Below are positions 44,053 through 53,830 of a DNA stretch of 64,000 nt, one piece after another. Position 1 is the first letter of the stretch. The number at the start of each line of letters is the position of its first letter. The notes beneath the pieces are model-generated. The model saw only the letters and a program-made list of their open reading frames with translations. It was not told where the DNA came from and searched no databases. The position numbers and the translations under genes were made by a program. Source of the DNA: Gammaproteobacteria bacterium (GTDB lineage Bacteria; Pseudomonadota; Gammaproteobacteria; Francisellales; CACEW01); NCBI GenBank assembly GCA_029256015.1, contig JAQSYQ010000010.1, forward strand, positions 1 to 64,000, given 5' to 3'.

Positions 44053-46855
44053 ATTTTCTTTGCTCCCCGTTTCCTTCAATATTTTCCACACATCTTTCAC
44101 AAATTTCCGGGTGATCGGGATTGCTTCCCACGCTATCCACCCTATGCCAACAACGTCCGCATTTTGGGGCGGAGGTTGGAGTAACCAATACTTTTAACTG
44201 CTCGCTTTCTGTCGCCAGAGCTTGTTCATTTGCCTCACCTAAAGGCTTAACAATAGCTTTGGAAGTTATCAAAATAAAGCGTAGCTCATCGCCAAATACT
44301 TGCAAGAGTTTTAATAAATTTCCCCCTGCATATAAAGTGACTTCTGCTTCCAAGCCAGAACCAATTAAACCTTCATTCCGCTTTTGTTCAAGCACCTTAT
44401 AGACATTAGCTCTAATGCTTTGAATCTCCCACCACTCATTTTCGCTCAGCTCTTCATCTTGCTTTTTGTTGTTTAAAGGTTCATACCATTCGGTTAAGAA
44501 AACAGTTTCATGCTCTTTATTGCCAGGTATAGCTTGCCAAATTTCATCAGCTGTAAAGCTTAATATTGGCGCCATCCAGCGAACCAAGCCATTTAAAATA
44601 TGGTATATCGCAGTCTGACAAGAACGACGCGCAATAGAATCTTTTTTACAGGTATATTGACGGTCTTTGATAATATCAAGGTAGAACGCTCCCATTTCGG
44701 CTGAGCAGAAATGATAAATAGATTGAGCTACACGGCTAAATTGGTAAAGCCTATAGTCAGTAATAATATTTTGCTGAATTCCAGCTGCACAATTTACTGC
44801 CCAACGGTCTAAAGCAACCATATTGTCATAAGATACTTGATCCTTTTCAGGATCAAAATCATGCAAGTTCGCCAACAAAAATCTCGCGGTATTCCTTATT
44901 CTTCTATAGGCATCGGCGGACTGATTCAATACATCTTCAGACAAGGTGATTTCATTGCGGTAATCACTGGATGCTACCCAATATCTTAAAATATCCGCTC
45001 CTAAAGTTTTCATGACTTGTTGCGGGAATATGACATTGCCCAAAGATTTAGACATTTTATGGCCATTAGCATCCACCACAAAGCCATGAGTTAGCACTTC
45101 CTTATAAGGCGCTTGCTCAGTGCAAGCCAGAGAAGTTAACAATGAAGTTTGGAACCAGCCTCTATGCTGATCAGAACCTTCTAAATAAAGATCCGCTGGA
45201 AATTGAAGCGCTTTATTTTGTTCTAAAACGCACTGATTAGAAGCCCCGGAGTCAAACCACACGTCCAAAGTATCTCGAGACATCAGATAATCTTTGGCAT
45301 CCGCCCCTAGGTAATCTTCTATAGTAGACTCAAACCAAGCTTCCACCCCGCCTGCTTCCACTTTTTTGGCGACTTGTTCCAATAACTGCAAGGTATTGGG
45401 ATGCAGCTCATTGCTTTCTTTGTGAACAAATAAGGGCAATGGCACTCCCCAAGTTCTTTGGCGAGAAATACACCAGTCAGGGCGATCTTCTATCATGCTT
45501 TTGATGCGGTTCTCACCCTCTTTGGGTTGCCAAGCGACATTAGGGATGGCTTTTAATGCCTGCTCGCGAAGCTGCTTTTTCTCCATACTGACAAACCATT
45601 GAGGAGTTGCACGGAAAATCAACGGAGTTTTATGTCTCCAGCAATGCGGATAGCTATGAGTAAACTTATTGTGATGCCACAGCCTCGCTTTTTCCTTTAA
45701 CAACTCGATAATTTCTGGATTCACTTTGTTAACAAACTTGCCGGCAAAAAGCTCTACATCGGGTAAATAGCAACCATTAGGCCCCACCGGATTAATAGGC
45801 TCTATGCGGTATTTTTGGCAAACCTGATAGTCCTCAACACCATGAGCAGGAGCGATGTGAACAAGGCCTGTTCCCGCATCGGTCGTAACGTGATCGCCCA
45901 ACAGAATTGGCACTTCTTTTTTGCCATACACAGGTTGCTGTAAATGGATATGTTCTAGAGCCTGGCCTTGGCAAGTCCCTACAAGCTTATGAGCCACCTC
46001 CCCCATAACTGAAGCCAGCAACTCTTTAGCAACAACAACGCATTCCTGCTCAGTTTTAACCAAGGCATATTCAATGTCTGCCCCGACTGCCACCGCTTGG
46101 TTAGCGGGCAGAGTCCAAGGAGTTGTGGTCCAGATTAATACAGAAATCGGTAAATTTTCAGGGTTAAGTGAGTTAAATGCAGATAGTAGTTTATCGGTTT
46201 CCACGACAGGGATTCGAACGGTAACCGCGTCTGAAGTTTTGTCCTGATATTCAACCTCGGCTTCAGCTAAAGAGGAACCACAGTCCACACACCAGTGCAC
46301 TGGCTTATAACCTTTTTGCAAATGGCCTTTTTCAATGATTTTAGCCAGGGTTCTGATGGTATTAGCTTCATAGCTGAAGTCCATGGTCAGATAAGGATGT
46401 TCCCACTCTCCAAAAACCCCCAAGCGAATAAAGTCTTGCCGCTGTTTGTCGATTTGCTTTTTAGCGTATTCACGACATTTTTTTCTGAAAGTATTGGCAT
46501 CGACCTTTTGACCAGGCTTGCCAATTTCCTTTTCGACCTGAAGCTCAATAGGCAATCCGTGACAGTCCCAGCCTGGAACATAAGGCGAGTCATAGCCTGA
46601 TAAAGTTTTAAACTTTACCACCATGTCTTTTAAAATTTTATTCAAAGCATGGCCAACATGGATATCACCATTGGCATAAGGAGGGCCATCGTGCAGAATA
46701 AATTTCGGCTTGCCTTTGCAAGCTTGGCGAATTTTTTGATACAGCCCCGTTTCCTGCCATTTCTTCAAAAACTCAGGTTCACGCTGGGCTAAATTGGCCT
46801 TCATCGCAAAATCTGTTTTGGGTAAATTTAAAGTATCTTTATAATCAGCAGTCAT
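44045..46855 (-). CDS. ileS: Isoleucyl-tRNA synthetase
   Basis: Class I synthetase, 936 residues from [12 protein letters not shown]. Contains HVGH (HIGH) in [11 protein letters not shown], the editing CP1 domain with [16 protein letters not shown] [34 protein letters not shown], and the C-terminal zinc finger with CGRCWHRV and CERCVENI. Seventeen extra upstream codons are open but not part of the family. It precedes lspA and fkpB, the usual order, and is divergent from the YhhQ-like gene. Confidence 0.97.
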   Translation of the reverse strand: MTADYKDTLNLPKTDFAMKANLAQREPEFLKKWQETGLYQKIRQACKGKPKFILHDGPPYANGDIHVGHALNKILKDMVVKFKTLSGYDSPYVPGWDCHGLPIELQVEKEIGKPGQKVDANTFRKKCREYAKKQIDKQRQDFIRLGVFGEWEHPYLTMDFSYEANTIRTLAKIIEKGHLQKGYKPVHWCVDCGSSLAEAEVEYQDKTSDAVTVRIPVVETDKLLSAFNSLNPENLPISVLIWTTTPWTLPANQAVAVGADIEYALVKTEQECVVVAKELLASVMGEVAHKLVGTCQGQALEHIHLQQPVYGKKEVPILLGDHVTTDAGTGLVHIAPAHGVEDYQVCQKYRIEPINPVGPNGCYLPDVELFAGKFVNKVNPEIIELLKEKARLWHHNKFTHSYPHCWRHKTPLIFRATPQWFVSMEKKQLREQALKAIPNVAWQPKEGENRIKSMIEDRPDWCISRQRTWGVPLPLFVHKESNELHPNTLQLLEQVAKKVEAGGVEAWFESTIEDYLGADAKDYLMSRDTLDVWFDSGASNQCVLEQNKALQFPADLYLEGSDQHRGWFQTSLLTSLACTEQAPYKEVLTHGFVVDANGHKMSKSLGNVIFPQQVMKTLGADILRYWVASSDYRNEITLSEDVLNQSADAYRRIRNTARFLLANLHDFDPEKDQVSYDNMVALDRWAVNCAAGIQQNIITDYRLYQFSRVAQSIYHFCSAEMGAFYLDIIKDRQYTCKKDSIARRSCQTAIYHILNGLVRWMAPILSFTADEIWQAIPGNKEHETVFLTEWYEPLNNKKQDEELSENEWWEIQSIRANVYKVLEQKRNEGLIGSGLEAEVTLYAGGNLLKLLQVFGDELRFILITSKAIVKPLGEANEQALATESEQLKVLVTPTSAPKCGRCWHRVDSVGSNPDHPEICERCVENIEGNGEQRKYG

Positions 46856-46937
46856 TGCTATAATCACTTCAGTCAAAATGAAGTTAGCGAGTATAACGTA
46901 AGTCATAGCTTACATGCAAAATTTAGGAGTAAAAAAA

Positions 46938-47648
46938 GTGGCCCAACCCAGATTTTTATTTATCTTAATGCTGGCTTATTGCGTCAGCATTTTACTGGCC
47001 AATTGGTTTGACCCAAGGTTGGTATCATTATTTGGATTGGTAACCGATGCGGGTACCATTATTTTCCCTTTAAGCTTTATTATCTCGGACTTAATCACAG
47101 AAGTATATGGTTATAAAAAAGCGCGCCAGGCCATCTATTTGGGCTTTATTTTTAACATGGTCTTTTTGATTTACGGCCAAATTGTGGTGCATTTACCCAG
47201 CCCCACCTTTCCCAATCACAATACTGAATTTGATGAATTAATGAAAGCGGACGTAAGAATTGTGATCGCTTCTATCTGCAGCTATTTTTGTGCTGAGCCG
47301 GTTAACTCTTGGATTATTGCAAAGCTCAAGCTACTTACTCAAGGCCGCAAGATGGCATTAAGATTTTTGTCTTCCACGGCTATTGCTGCGGCCCTAGATA
47401 GCTGTATTTTTAGCGTAGTGGCTTTTTATGGAGTCATGAGTACAGACAATTTAATCAATCTTATTATGACCATGTGGCTGATTAAAATCATCGTTGAAAT
47501 ACTAGGCCTGCCTATTTCGGTGAACTTGGCTGAGAAGCTTAAAAAGACCGAGAAACTGGATATTTATGACATCGATACCAAGTTCAGCTTATTAAGCCTA
47601 GACAGCCAATATCAAGCCTCTGACAACCATTATAAGGCAGAAGCTTAA
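46938..47648 (+). CDS. yhhQ: YhhQ-family queuosine precursor transporter
   Basis: An inner-membrane VUT-family protein with about six helices, imports 7-cyano-7-deazaguanine class precursors in E. coli. Key segments are GTIIFPLSFIISDLITEVYGYKKAR, EPVNSWIIAKLKLLTQGRKMALR and LPISVNLAEKL. The GTG at 46938 is chosen because AGGAG lies 8 nt before it, and the ATG at 46914 has no ribosome site. The C-terminal 30 residues are soluble. The gene is divergent from ileS. Confidence 0.88.
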   Translation: MAQPRFLFILMLAYCVSILLANWFDPRLVSLFGLVTDAGTIIFPLSFIISDLITEVYGYKKARQAIYLGFIFNMVFLIYGQIVVHLPSPTFPNHNTEFDELMKADVRIVIASICSYFCAEPVNSWIIAKLKLLTQGRKMALRFLSSTAIAAALDSCIFSVVAFYGVMSTDNLINLIMTMWLIKIIVEILGLPISVNLAEKLKKTEKLDIYDIDTKFSLLSLDSQYQASDNHYKAEA

Positions 47649-47650
47649 CG

Positions 47651-47824
47651 CTACTGCACAGGTGGCTTGCGGAACAGTCCTGTTACGAGAGAAAGCACAA
47701 ACAAAATTATAAATACAAAGAACAGGATTTTAGCCATTCCGGCCGAAGCAGCTGCAATTCCGCCAAAGCCAAAAAATGCAGCGACGATAGCAAGGACGAG
47801 AAAAATAATAGACCATTTTAACAT
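47651..47824 (-). CDS. ytjA: DUF1328 (YtjA/UPF0391) small membrane protein
   Basis: A 57-residue protein found by translating the gap: [20 protein letters not shown], then [17 protein letters not shown], then [12 protein letters not shown]. Two membrane helices joined by a Gly/Ala segment, exactly the DUF1328 pattern. AAGGAG lies 7 nt before the ATG. It ends 2 nt from the convergent YhhQ stop. Family function is unknown; members are often stress-induced. Confidence 0.9.
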   Translation of the reverse strand: MLKWSIIFLVLAIVAAFFGFGGIAAASAGMAKILFFVFIILFVLSLVTGLFRKPPVQ

Positions 47825-47914
47825 AGCTGACTCCTTCTTTGATTGAAGAAAGTAACCCCTTTCACCTTAAGCAAAATAGGCCATTTCGTCAATGGGCGCA
47901 CTTGATAGAGCTTT

Positions 47915-48688
47915 TCATTTTTTGGCGACAAGCATTGAAATGCAGGCCTCTTCTGTAAAACTTCCTTTGGGATTGAGGCTCAAAAGCGCGCGCTCCAAAT
48001 CTTGCTCAAACTGCCCCAATGCTTCTTTAAATAAAGCTTGGGAACTATTAGCAGTAGAATAAAGAAAGCCTTTAATCAACTCGATATCCCAATGTCTTGT
48101 TTCATAAAACTTGTAGCTTTTAACTTCAGAAAAAAGCTCACGAAAATGCTCGGCATAATCCAACTTCTTATCAGCACTAACATAGACCTGCTTAGCTTCT
48201 TTACGCTTATCTCCTAAATAGTGATTGACCACTTCAATAACTACTTTTTTCCACTGTTCTTTTCCTGACCAAAAACTGACTTCTTCCCCAATTGTGACTA
48301 AGGCCCCGCCAGCCTCAAGATGAGCATGCACCCAAGGCACAAGCTTTTCTCTGTCCATCCAATGAAAAGCCCTACCGATAGTAATAAGTTTAAAAAAACC
48401 TACAGAATCAGATAGGGATTCAGCCGCTGAACAAAGCCAGGCAATATTCATAATATGCTTGTGCTTTGCACACAAAGCTGCCTGCTGAATCATTTCCTCT
48501 TCTTGATCTACGCCAAGCACATTCGCAAAATAGGGGCTTAATTGTATGGCAAGCTGACCCGTACCACAGCCCAAATCTAAAAGCATGGCAGATTTACTTA
48601 AAAGCTTTTCAGCTCTTAATATATCGACCAACTCAGCTGGATAAAGAGGACGATACTGAGAGTAATATTGAGCCGTCCCTTTATACAT
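47915..48688 (-). CDS. Class I SAM-dependent methyltransferase
   Basis: A 257-residue Rossmann methyltransferase. Motif I is LLDLGCGTGQLAIQL, followed by VLGVDQEEEMI and the ITIGRAFHWMD segment typical of the trans-aconitate/Tam-like and 'methyltransferase 11' group. Substrate unknown. AAGGAAG precedes the ATG, which lies 3 nt after the pgeF stop, so it is co-transcribed with pgeF. Confidence 0.85.
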   Translation of the reverse strand: MYKGTAQYYSQYRPLYPAELVDILRAEKLLSKSAMLLDLGCGTGQLAIQLSPYFANVLGVDQEEEMIQQAALCAKHKHIMNIAWLCSAAESLSDSVGFFKLITIGRAFHWMDREKLVPWVHAHLEAGGALVTIGEEVSFWSGKEQWKKVVIEVVNHYLGDKRKEAKQVYVSADKKLDYAEHFRELFSEVKSYKFYETRHWDIELIKGFLYSTANSSQALFKEALGQFEQDLERALLSLNPKGSFTEEACISMLVAKK

Positions 48689-48691
48689 CGA

Positions 48692-49426
48692 TCAAGCTTC
48701 CTTCCAAATTAAGCTGGCTTGTCTTCCAGTCACTCCATTATCACGGCGATAGGAGTAGAATCCTGGGTCCGAATAAGTGCAAAATTCACCGCCGTAAATT
48801 TTTTTAATGCCTAATGCTTTAAGCTGGATTCGTGCTATGTGATAGATATCAGCCATAAAGTGCCCAGGTCGCTCACTCACTATAAAAGCTTCTTTGTACT
48901 GTGGACCAAAAATTTCATAAACCTCAGGCCCTACTTCAAAATGCTTTTGGCTGATGGCCGGCCCTAGCCAAGCCATCAAATTTTCTGCAGGGCAAGACAT
49001 ATTAGAAACAGTGGCTTCAATAATTTTAGCTACCAGCCCTTTCCAGCCAGCATGAACGGCTGCAACAACGGAGCCCGCTTGGTCACACAACAAAATGGGC
49101 AGGCAATCAGCCGTGATTACGACGCAAGCCTCTTCTTTAAGTCTAGTTAAGCTTGCATCAGCCTCAATGATAGCCTTAAAAGCTGAATCGATTAATTTAA
49201 CTTTATTACCGTGAACTTGCCTTAACCAGTGAGGTTCAGAATGCAGCCCTATGTTTCGACATAGGATTTGGCGATTCTGATTAACCGCTTCAATGTTATC
49301 TTTGTCACCGGTGTAATCACCCAGGTTGAAACTTTCATAGGGGCCAGAGCTTACTCCGCCCTCTCGAGTCGTAGAATAAGCCTTAATGTTTTTAGGCGCT
49401 GGCCAGTTTGGAATAATGAGTCTCAT
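48692..49426 (-). CDS. pgeF: PgeF/YfiH multicopper-like purine nucleoside phosphorylase
   Basis: A 244-residue DUF152 (YfiH, LACC1-like) protein, linked to peptidoglycan editing in E. coli and to purine nucleoside metabolism in other members. Conserved Cys/His metal-site residues lie in QVHGNKV, ITADCLPILL and AAVHAGWKGL, with AWLGPAISQKHFEVG and FYSYRRDNGVTGRQASLIW at the C-terminus. Complete and normal in length. Confidence 0.93.
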   Translation of the reverse strand: MRLIIPNWPAPKNIKAYSTTREGGVSSGPYESFNLGDYTGDKDNIEAVNQNRQILCRNIGLHSEPHWLRQVHGNKVKLIDSAFKAIIEADASLTRLKEEACVVITADCLPILLCDQAGSVVAAVHAGWKGLVAKIIEATVSNMSCPAENLMAWLGPAISQKHFEVGPEVYEIFGPQYKEAFIVSERPGHFMADIYHIARIQLKALGIKKIYGGEFCTYSDPGFYSYRRDNGVTGRQASLIWKEA

Positions 49427-49472
49427 GGATATTATGATACCTCATTAAAATAGAAATGGTTAATCTTTCAAC

Positions 49473-49501
49473 TTGCATGTTCTCTTTTTGTTTTCTATAA
49501 T
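49473..49501 (+). promoter_or_regulatory. Putative sigma-70 promoter for the small gene at 49528
   Basis: TTGCAT (49473-49478), a 17-nt spacer and TATAAT (49496-49501), followed by a strong AAAGGAG ribosome site. One of the best promoter matches in the window by eye. Confidence 0.6.
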
Positions 49502-49527
49502 GACATTATAAAACGAAAGGAGATAAA

Positions 49528-49737
49528 ATGAACATCAAACACGCCGCATTGAGCTTAAACGAATTTTATAAAGCGATTAATGAACTGCCCGACAGCTTAT
49601 TAAAATCAGAACTGGAAGCACATGTCCAAGAAATGGTAGCATCTATGTTAAAAAACTGCTTAATGAGAAACCAACAGAGAAATTTTGTTATTAAAGCTCA
49701 AGACTATCACCAAAAACAAGGCCATTTCCATGCTTAG
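49528..49737 (+). CDS. Small hypothetical protein upstream of a secreted nuclease
   Basis: A 69-residue, helical, charged protein (LNEFYKAINELPDSLLKSEL, then EAHVQEMVASMLKN) with a His/Gln-rich C-terminus, not recognised. AAAGGAG stands 5-6 nt before the ATG and a near-consensus promoter is upstream, so it is well expressed if these work. Its last 8 bases overlap the chosen start of the PLD nuclease gene. A role linked to the nuclease (for instance coupling its translation) is possible but unproved. Confidence 0.65.
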   Translation: MNIKHAALSLNEFYKAINELPDSLLKSELEAHVQEMVASMLKNCLMRNQQRNFVIKAQDYHQKQGHFHA

Positions 49738-50254
49738 CATAAAGAGCTTACTCAATGTCATTTTAATCAGCATATGCTTACCTGCAGTAGCATTTGCAGG
49801 CCCCAGCCCCTATCAGGTTTGCTTTAGCCCAAACCAGGACTGCACTGCTTTAATTGTTCAAGAAATCGATTCGGCTCAAAAAAACATCTGGGTACAGGCT
49901 TACTCGTTTACCTCTTACCCCATTGGAGATGCTTTGGTCAGAGCTGAGCAGCGAGGAGTAGACGTAGAAGTTATCCTAGACAAAAGCAATTTCGAGCCAG
50001 GCGTCCATACTTCTGCCTATTACCTTATCCGGCACGGCATAAAAGTGTGGAATGACAATCAGCTTAATATCGCTCATAACAAAGTCATGATTTTTGATAA
50101 CAATATCGTAGAAACAGGTTCATTCAACTATACCCATGCTGCTCAATATGATAACGCTGAAAATGTGTTAATCATTCATGATCCCAGCCTAGCACAAGCT
50201 TATTTATCAAACTGGCTGCTACGCCAAAAAGCATCTGTTGCAGTACAATCTTAA
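49730..50254 (+). CDS. Secreted phospholipase D-family nuclease
   Basis: A 174-residue exported protein with signal peptide (SIKSLLNVILISICLPAVAFA) and a single HKD motif, HNKVMIFDNNIVETGSFN (H-x-K-x4-D). This fits the Nuc/PLDc_2 group of dimeric endonucleases, such as Salmonella Nuc, where two chains make one active site. ICSPNQDCTALIVQ-like N-terminal residues include two Cys that may form a disulfide. The ATG at 49730 gives the clean signal peptide; upstream in-frame starts inside the small gene would bury it. Likely periplasmic or extracellular, for nucleic-acid scavenging or as a toxin. Confidence 0.85.
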   Translation: MLSIKSLLNVILISICLPAVAFAGPSPYQVCFSPNQDCTALIVQEIDSAQKNIWVQAYSFTSYPIGDALVRAEQRGVDVEVILDKSNFEPGVHTSAYYLIRHGIKVWNDNQLNIAHNKVMIFDNNIVETGSFNYTHAAQYDNAENVLIIHDPSLAQAYLSNWLLRQKASVAVQS

Positions 50255-50330
50255 TAAAAATAGCTATTTAAAGTTGCAAAATCTTAGATTTCCAGCCAAA
50301 ATTCTAGCAAAAAGAAATTGAAGGATTGCG

Positions 50331-50918
50331 GTGAACACATCTCGACATAAAAAACAGGTTACTTTGGCTGAGCTAAAATCAATGCTACAAAGTGACAGCC
50401 CTAAAGCAGAGCCTAAAAAAACGGGACTAGCTAAGAAGGCTGCTTCTGTCAAAGCAAAGAAAGCTGACAAGCCTGAATCCAAGCCGGTAGAGATCAGCCA
50501 TGAAACTGAAGTCCAGCAGGAAGCTGCTGCACGTCGTCAACAACGCTACCAAGAAGCGCGACTTCTACTCGAATTTTTGTGTGAGACCTATCCTAACTGC
50601 TTTAATTTTAAATTTCGCAAACCTTTAAAAGTAGGAATTGATAAAGACATTTCGGCAAAGCATCCTGACAAAACTTCGAACAGAGCCGTATTAGCTAATG
50701 CTTTAAAAATTTATACTCTTAATATTCGTTACTGGAAGGCTATTATTAGCCAAGAAAACCGAGTCAATTTGGAAGGTGAGGTTGATGGTGTCGTGACTGA
50801 AGAGCAAAAACTTCACGCTAGCGGCCCTTACCAAAAAGCACTCTCAGCGCTAACAGAGCGACAAGCCAAACTGAGAAATCATTCTAAAAAACCTAAACCT
50901 TCTAAAATCAAAGCCTAG
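50331..50918 (+). CDS. proQ: RNA chaperone ProQ/FinO-domain protein
   Basis: A 195-residue global RNA-binding protein. A Lys/Ala-rich flexible N-terminus (1-65) precedes the FinO-like domain (about 75-160: LLEFLCETYPNCFNF, then PLKVGIDKDI, then AVLANALKIYTLNIRYWKAI), followed by a basic C-terminal tail (HSKKPKPSKIKA). The start is a GTG with AAGGA about 7 nt upstream. ProQ proteins bind structured sRNAs and 3' UTRs, relevant given the structured elements in this window. Confidence 0.92.
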   Translation: MNTSRHKKQVTLAELKSMLQSDSPKAEPKKTGLAKKAASVKAKKADKPESKPVEISHETEVQQEAAARRQQRYQEARLLLEFLCETYPNCFNFKFRKPLKVGIDKDISAKHPDKTSNRAVLANALKIYTLNIRYWKAIISQENRVNLEGEVDGVVTEEQKLHASGPYQKALSALTERQAKLRNHSKKPKPSKIKA

Positions 50919-51091
50919 TTTCTTAGGTCTTGTCACTATCAAGCGGGCCACCTTGCGTCGCGCCCTGTCACAACTTTTAAACGACTCTTTTTAAACTCTA
51001 AATTTACTATTTTGTTACAGCACCAAAATAAGGTAGTATTAATATGTTGGTTTAATAGCTAATTAAATAATTTTTTTTAGGCAATATTTTT

Positions 51092-51108
51092 ACTTAAGGA
51101 AGCCTTAA
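51092..51108. promoter_or_regulatory. Inverted repeat upstream of the recombinase-fold gene
   Basis: CTTAAGG-AAG-CCTTAAG, a perfect 7-bp inverted repeat with a 3-nt centre, 58 nt before the ATG at 51166. A TATAAT-like hexamer is at 51145-51150. It could be an operator for the flanking HTH proteins. Confidence 0.4.
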
Positions 51109-51165
51109 GCTTTGGTCTGTAAAATTATCACCAGCCGAAGCCTATATAATTGAGAGGAGATTATA

Positions 51166-51792
51166 ATGACTTGTTACATCTATACCCATAAGGAAAGCGC
51201 TGATTCAGTTAATGAAGAACGCGCGATACAACAATATATTAAACTGCACAATTTCACTATGCCGAAACGCGCTTCGGATGACGTTTCGACTAAAACACAC
51301 TGGGGCGAAAGACTGATTGGCCAATTGATTAAAAATGCCAATAAGGAAGATCATATTGTTGTATATGAAGCTTCACATATGGCCTGCTCAACCTCTCAAA
51401 TTCTTGAAATGCTAAGCATGATAGCTTCCAGAAAAATTCATATTCACTTTGTTAAATACAACCTACATATTGCCAACCAATCAGAACAAGTTGATACACA
51501 ACATATTCTGCAATTGATCAGCAAAATTGAAAGCGATTTCATCTCCAAACGTACCTCTCAAGCCTTAGCCAGAAGAAAAGCTGCTGGCTTACCTCTAGGC
51601 AGACCAAAAGGCCGCGGCAACAAAAGCCTTAAATTGGATAAGTTCCGCCAAGACATTAAAAAGTATTTGGACTTAGGTATTAGCAAAGCATCCATTGCTA
51701 AGCTAGTGGATTGCCACCCACAAACTTTATATGACTGGTTGGATCGTAATGACTTTGCGGTAACTGAAGAAGAACGCGCTGCAATTTCATAA
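51166..51792 (+). CDS. Serine-recombinase-fold DNA-binding protein lacking catalytic residues (copy 1)
   Basis: A 208-residue resolvase/invertase-like protein. The N-terminal domain aligns with Tn3-type resolvases, but the Y-A-R-V-S motif reads YIYTHK, and the D-R-L-G-R motif reads SHMACS, so Ser10, Arg8, Arg68 and Arg71 are all replaced. The E-helix (IESDFISKRTSQALARRKAAGLPLGRPKG) and C-terminal HTH (ISKASIAKLVDCHPQTLYDWLDRN) are intact. It should bind DNA but not recombine it. GAGGAG precedes the ATG. It is convergent with its paralogue at 51854-52498. Confidence 0.85.
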   Translation: MTCYIYTHKESADSVNEERAIQQYIKLHNFTMPKRASDDVSTKTHWGERLIGQLIKNANKEDHIVVYEASHMACSTSQILEMLSMIASRKIHIHFVKYNLHIANQSEQVDTQHILQLISKIESDFISKRTSQALARRKAAGLPLGRPKGRGNKSLKLDKFRQDIKKYLDLGISKASIAKLVDCHPQTLYDWLDRNDFAVTEEERAAIS

Positions 51793-51805
51793 AACTTGTG
51801 TTAAT

Positions 51806-51835
51806 AAAAAAGCCCTCAATTGAGGGCTTTTTTTT
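51806..51835. terminator. Bidirectional Rho-independent terminator
   Basis: A-run, AGCCCTCAATTGAGGGCT palindrome, T-run, centred between the two convergent recombinase-fold genes; works on either strand. Confidence 0.9.
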
Positions 51836-51853
51836 GTTTATCAAAACAGAGAA

Positions 51854-52498
51854 CTATGCATACATCGCTGGTTGGCGAGATTTTCTTGCCTTACGCGCTT
51901 TTCTATCAGGGATCATATTGCGATCGATCCAATCATATAAAGTTTGTGGATGACAGCCTACCAACTTGGCAATTGAAGTCTTGCTGATAGCAAGATCAAG
52001 GTATTTTACGATGTCTTTTTTGTACTTGTCTAATTTAAGGGCCTTGTTCTTTCTTCCCTTGGGGCGCCCCAATGGCAAACCTGCTGCACGACGACGCGCC
52101 AAAGCGTCAGTAGTACGACGTGAAATAAAATCATTTTCGATGTGATGCACCAAACGAAGCATATCTGCAAGCTTATTTCTTTCTTTTGCCTGGAACACTT
52201 CATTATATTTTACAAAGTGAATGTTCACTTGATGTGCCGTAGCGCTAACTAAAATCTCAAGCATTTGACATGTAGAACGCGCCAAATCAGAAGCTTCATA
52301 TAAAACAATGCTATCGCCAGGTTGGGCCACACGGCCTTCCAATAAATGGCCAATAGCTCTTTTATGCCAATGAACTCTTACAGAGTCAGTATCATCTATA
52401 ACTTGTTTAGCCGAAAGCTTATTAGCCTGGAGATAGTGCTTAACAGCTTCTTTTGCTGACTCAGCTTGTTCTTGTATTACATAAGTGTATGTTGTCAT
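51854..52498 (-). CDS. Serine-recombinase-fold DNA-binding protein lacking catalytic residues (copy 2)
   Basis: A 214-residue paralogue of the preceding gene. The N-terminal motif reads YTYVIQ, so the catalytic Ser and Arg8 are lost. The second motif reads SDLARS, keeping one Arg. The C-terminal part (IENDFISRRTTDALARRRAA, then LPLGRPKGRKNKALKLDKYK) and the HTH (ISKTSIAKLVGCHPQTLYDWIDRN) are nearly identical to copy 1, so the two may share DNA sites. The Arg/Lys-rich tail (RKARKARKSRQ) is extra. The ATG at 52498 is chosen for AAGGGG upstream and the match to copy 1; the frame is open 28 codons further. Confidence 0.85.
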   Translation of the reverse strand: MTTYTYVIQEQAESAKEAVKHYLQANKLSAKQVIDDTDSVRVHWHKRAIGHLLEGRVAQPGDSIVLYEASDLARSTCQMLEILVSATAHQVNIHFVKYNEVFQAKERNKLADMLRLVHHIENDFISRRTTDALARRRAAGLPLGRPKGRKNKALKLDKYKKDIVKYLDLAISKTSIAKLVGCHPQTLYDWIDRNMIPDRKARKARKSRQPAMYA

Positions 52499-52865
52499 TA
52501 TTATTTGCCCCTTTAAATTAAATCGCCCATTTAATTCATAAATTTCACGTAGCCATTCTACACAATTTGGCTTCTGCGACAAGAAAGCACACTATTATTT
52601 TTTAGCATTTATATATAAATATTGTTTTTTGGGTTTTATTTATAGCTATATGCAATTAAAAATGTTTTGTGATGCCATGGGCTAAACCTGTTTTGCAATA
52701 GATCACGCCCCACAGCAAAACACAAAACCTTTGATTTATCGGGGTTTTTAGAGGGGTTATTGAAATTTAACCTAATATATTTACACTACATCTTGTGTTT
52801 TTATAGGTAAATCAGGCTTGAAAGCCACAAGCTAAAACTGCAAGTACATAGAATAGGAGCGTTTT
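52499..52865. promoter_or_regulatory. Divergent regulatory region between recombinase-like gene and rpoS
   Basis: 367 bp without a gene. At 52516-52536 lies an 8-bp perfect inverted repeat, AATTAAAT-CGCCC-ATTTAATT, 18 nt before the minus-strand start. Towards rpoS a possible promoter is TTGAAA (52760-52765), a 16-nt spacer and TACACT (52782-52787), with a leader of about 75 nt and AGGAG before the rpoS ATG. The rest is AT-rich. Confidence 0.45.
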
Positions 52866-53825
52866 ATGGAAGACTTTTTAGAAGATAACATACTCATAGA
52901 GGAAATTGAACCTGAAGAGGTGGCGAGCTTAGTGGCTCCTGCCAAGGTTGACACCAAATCAATCCCTTATGAAGAGCCAGATATTACCAATATGTACCTC
53001 AATAATCTTTCTAAGCCTCTTCTGACAGCAAAACAAGAAATTGAACTTGCTAACAAAATTAAAGCGGGCGATAGAAAAGCTTATAATCAAATGATTGAAG
53101 CTAACTTACGCCTAGTTGTAAAAATGGCAAAACGCTATATGAATAAAGGTATGGCTTTTCTTGATCTTATTGCCGAAGGGAATATCGGTTTAATGAGAGC
53201 AGTAGAAAAGTTTAATCCTGATTTGGGCTTCCGCTTTTCAACTTATGCAACCTGGTGGATTAAACAAAATATTGAACGTGCTCTTCTTAACCAAACTCGC
53301 ACCATTAGAGTCCCTATTCACGTTCTAAAAGAGCTTAATGTCTATTTACGCGCCATGAGTGAGCTGCGCAAGTCTTTAAAAAGAGAGCCCACGCTGGAAG
53401 AGGTTTCTGAACAACTCAAAATCCCAGTGGAAGAAATCAAACGGACTTTGACTGCCACAAAGAATGTGGATTCCATCGATGAGATTTACGATGATTCCAG
53501 CCGTCCTGTAATTGAAACCATTTCCCATGAGAATTGCCGTTCTCCTGAGCAAGAACTGGAACAAAATAATCTTAACCAACACTTAAACCGCTGGCTTGAT
53601 CATTTAACTGAAAACCAAAGAACCGTTATATCTATGCGCTTTGGTCTACGCGGTTACGATGCTTCCACTTTGGAAAGCATTGGAGAGCAAATTGGCCTAA
53701 CTCGTGAAAGAGTAAGACAAATTCAAATTGAAGCAATGAAAAAGCTAGCTAAAATTGCTAAAACTGAAAATGTCACCCGCGAGCTCGTGTTCGGCGAAGA
53801 CTACGCTGCCTCCCTCATGGAGTAA
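52866..53825 (+). CDS. rpoS: RNA polymerase sigma factor RpoS
   Basis: A 319-residue group 2 sigma-70. Region 1.2 ([24 protein letters not shown]), region 2 ([37 protein letters not shown] and [35 protein letters not shown]), region 3, and the region 4 HTH ([26 protein letters not shown]) are complete. The lack of region 1.1, the size and the [17 protein letters not shown] segment identify RpoS over RpoD. In Legionellales RpoS controls the transmissive/stationary switch. The acidic N-terminus ([16 protein letters not shown]) is typical. Confidence 0.93.
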   Translation: MEDFLEDNILIEEIEPEEVASLVAPAKVDTKSIPYEEPDITNMYLNNLSKPLLTAKQEIELANKIKAGDRKAYNQMIEANLRLVVKMAKRYMNKGMAFLDLIAEGNIGLMRAVEKFNPDLGFRFSTYATWWIKQNIERALLNQTRTIRVPIHVLKELNVYLRAMSELRKSLKREPTLEEVSEQLKIPVEEIKRTLTATKNVDSIDEIYDDSSRPVIETISHENCRSPEQELEQNNLNQHLNRWLDHLTENQRTVISMRFGLRGYDASTLESIGEQIGLTRERVRQIQIEAMKKLAKIAKTENVTRELVFGEDYAASLME

Positions 53826-53830
53826 GCATT

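Noticed and set aside
51166..52498. Calling these genes active DNA invertases or resolvases
   Set aside because: Catalytic Ser and Arg residues are replaced in both, and no flanking inverted crossover sites were seen.
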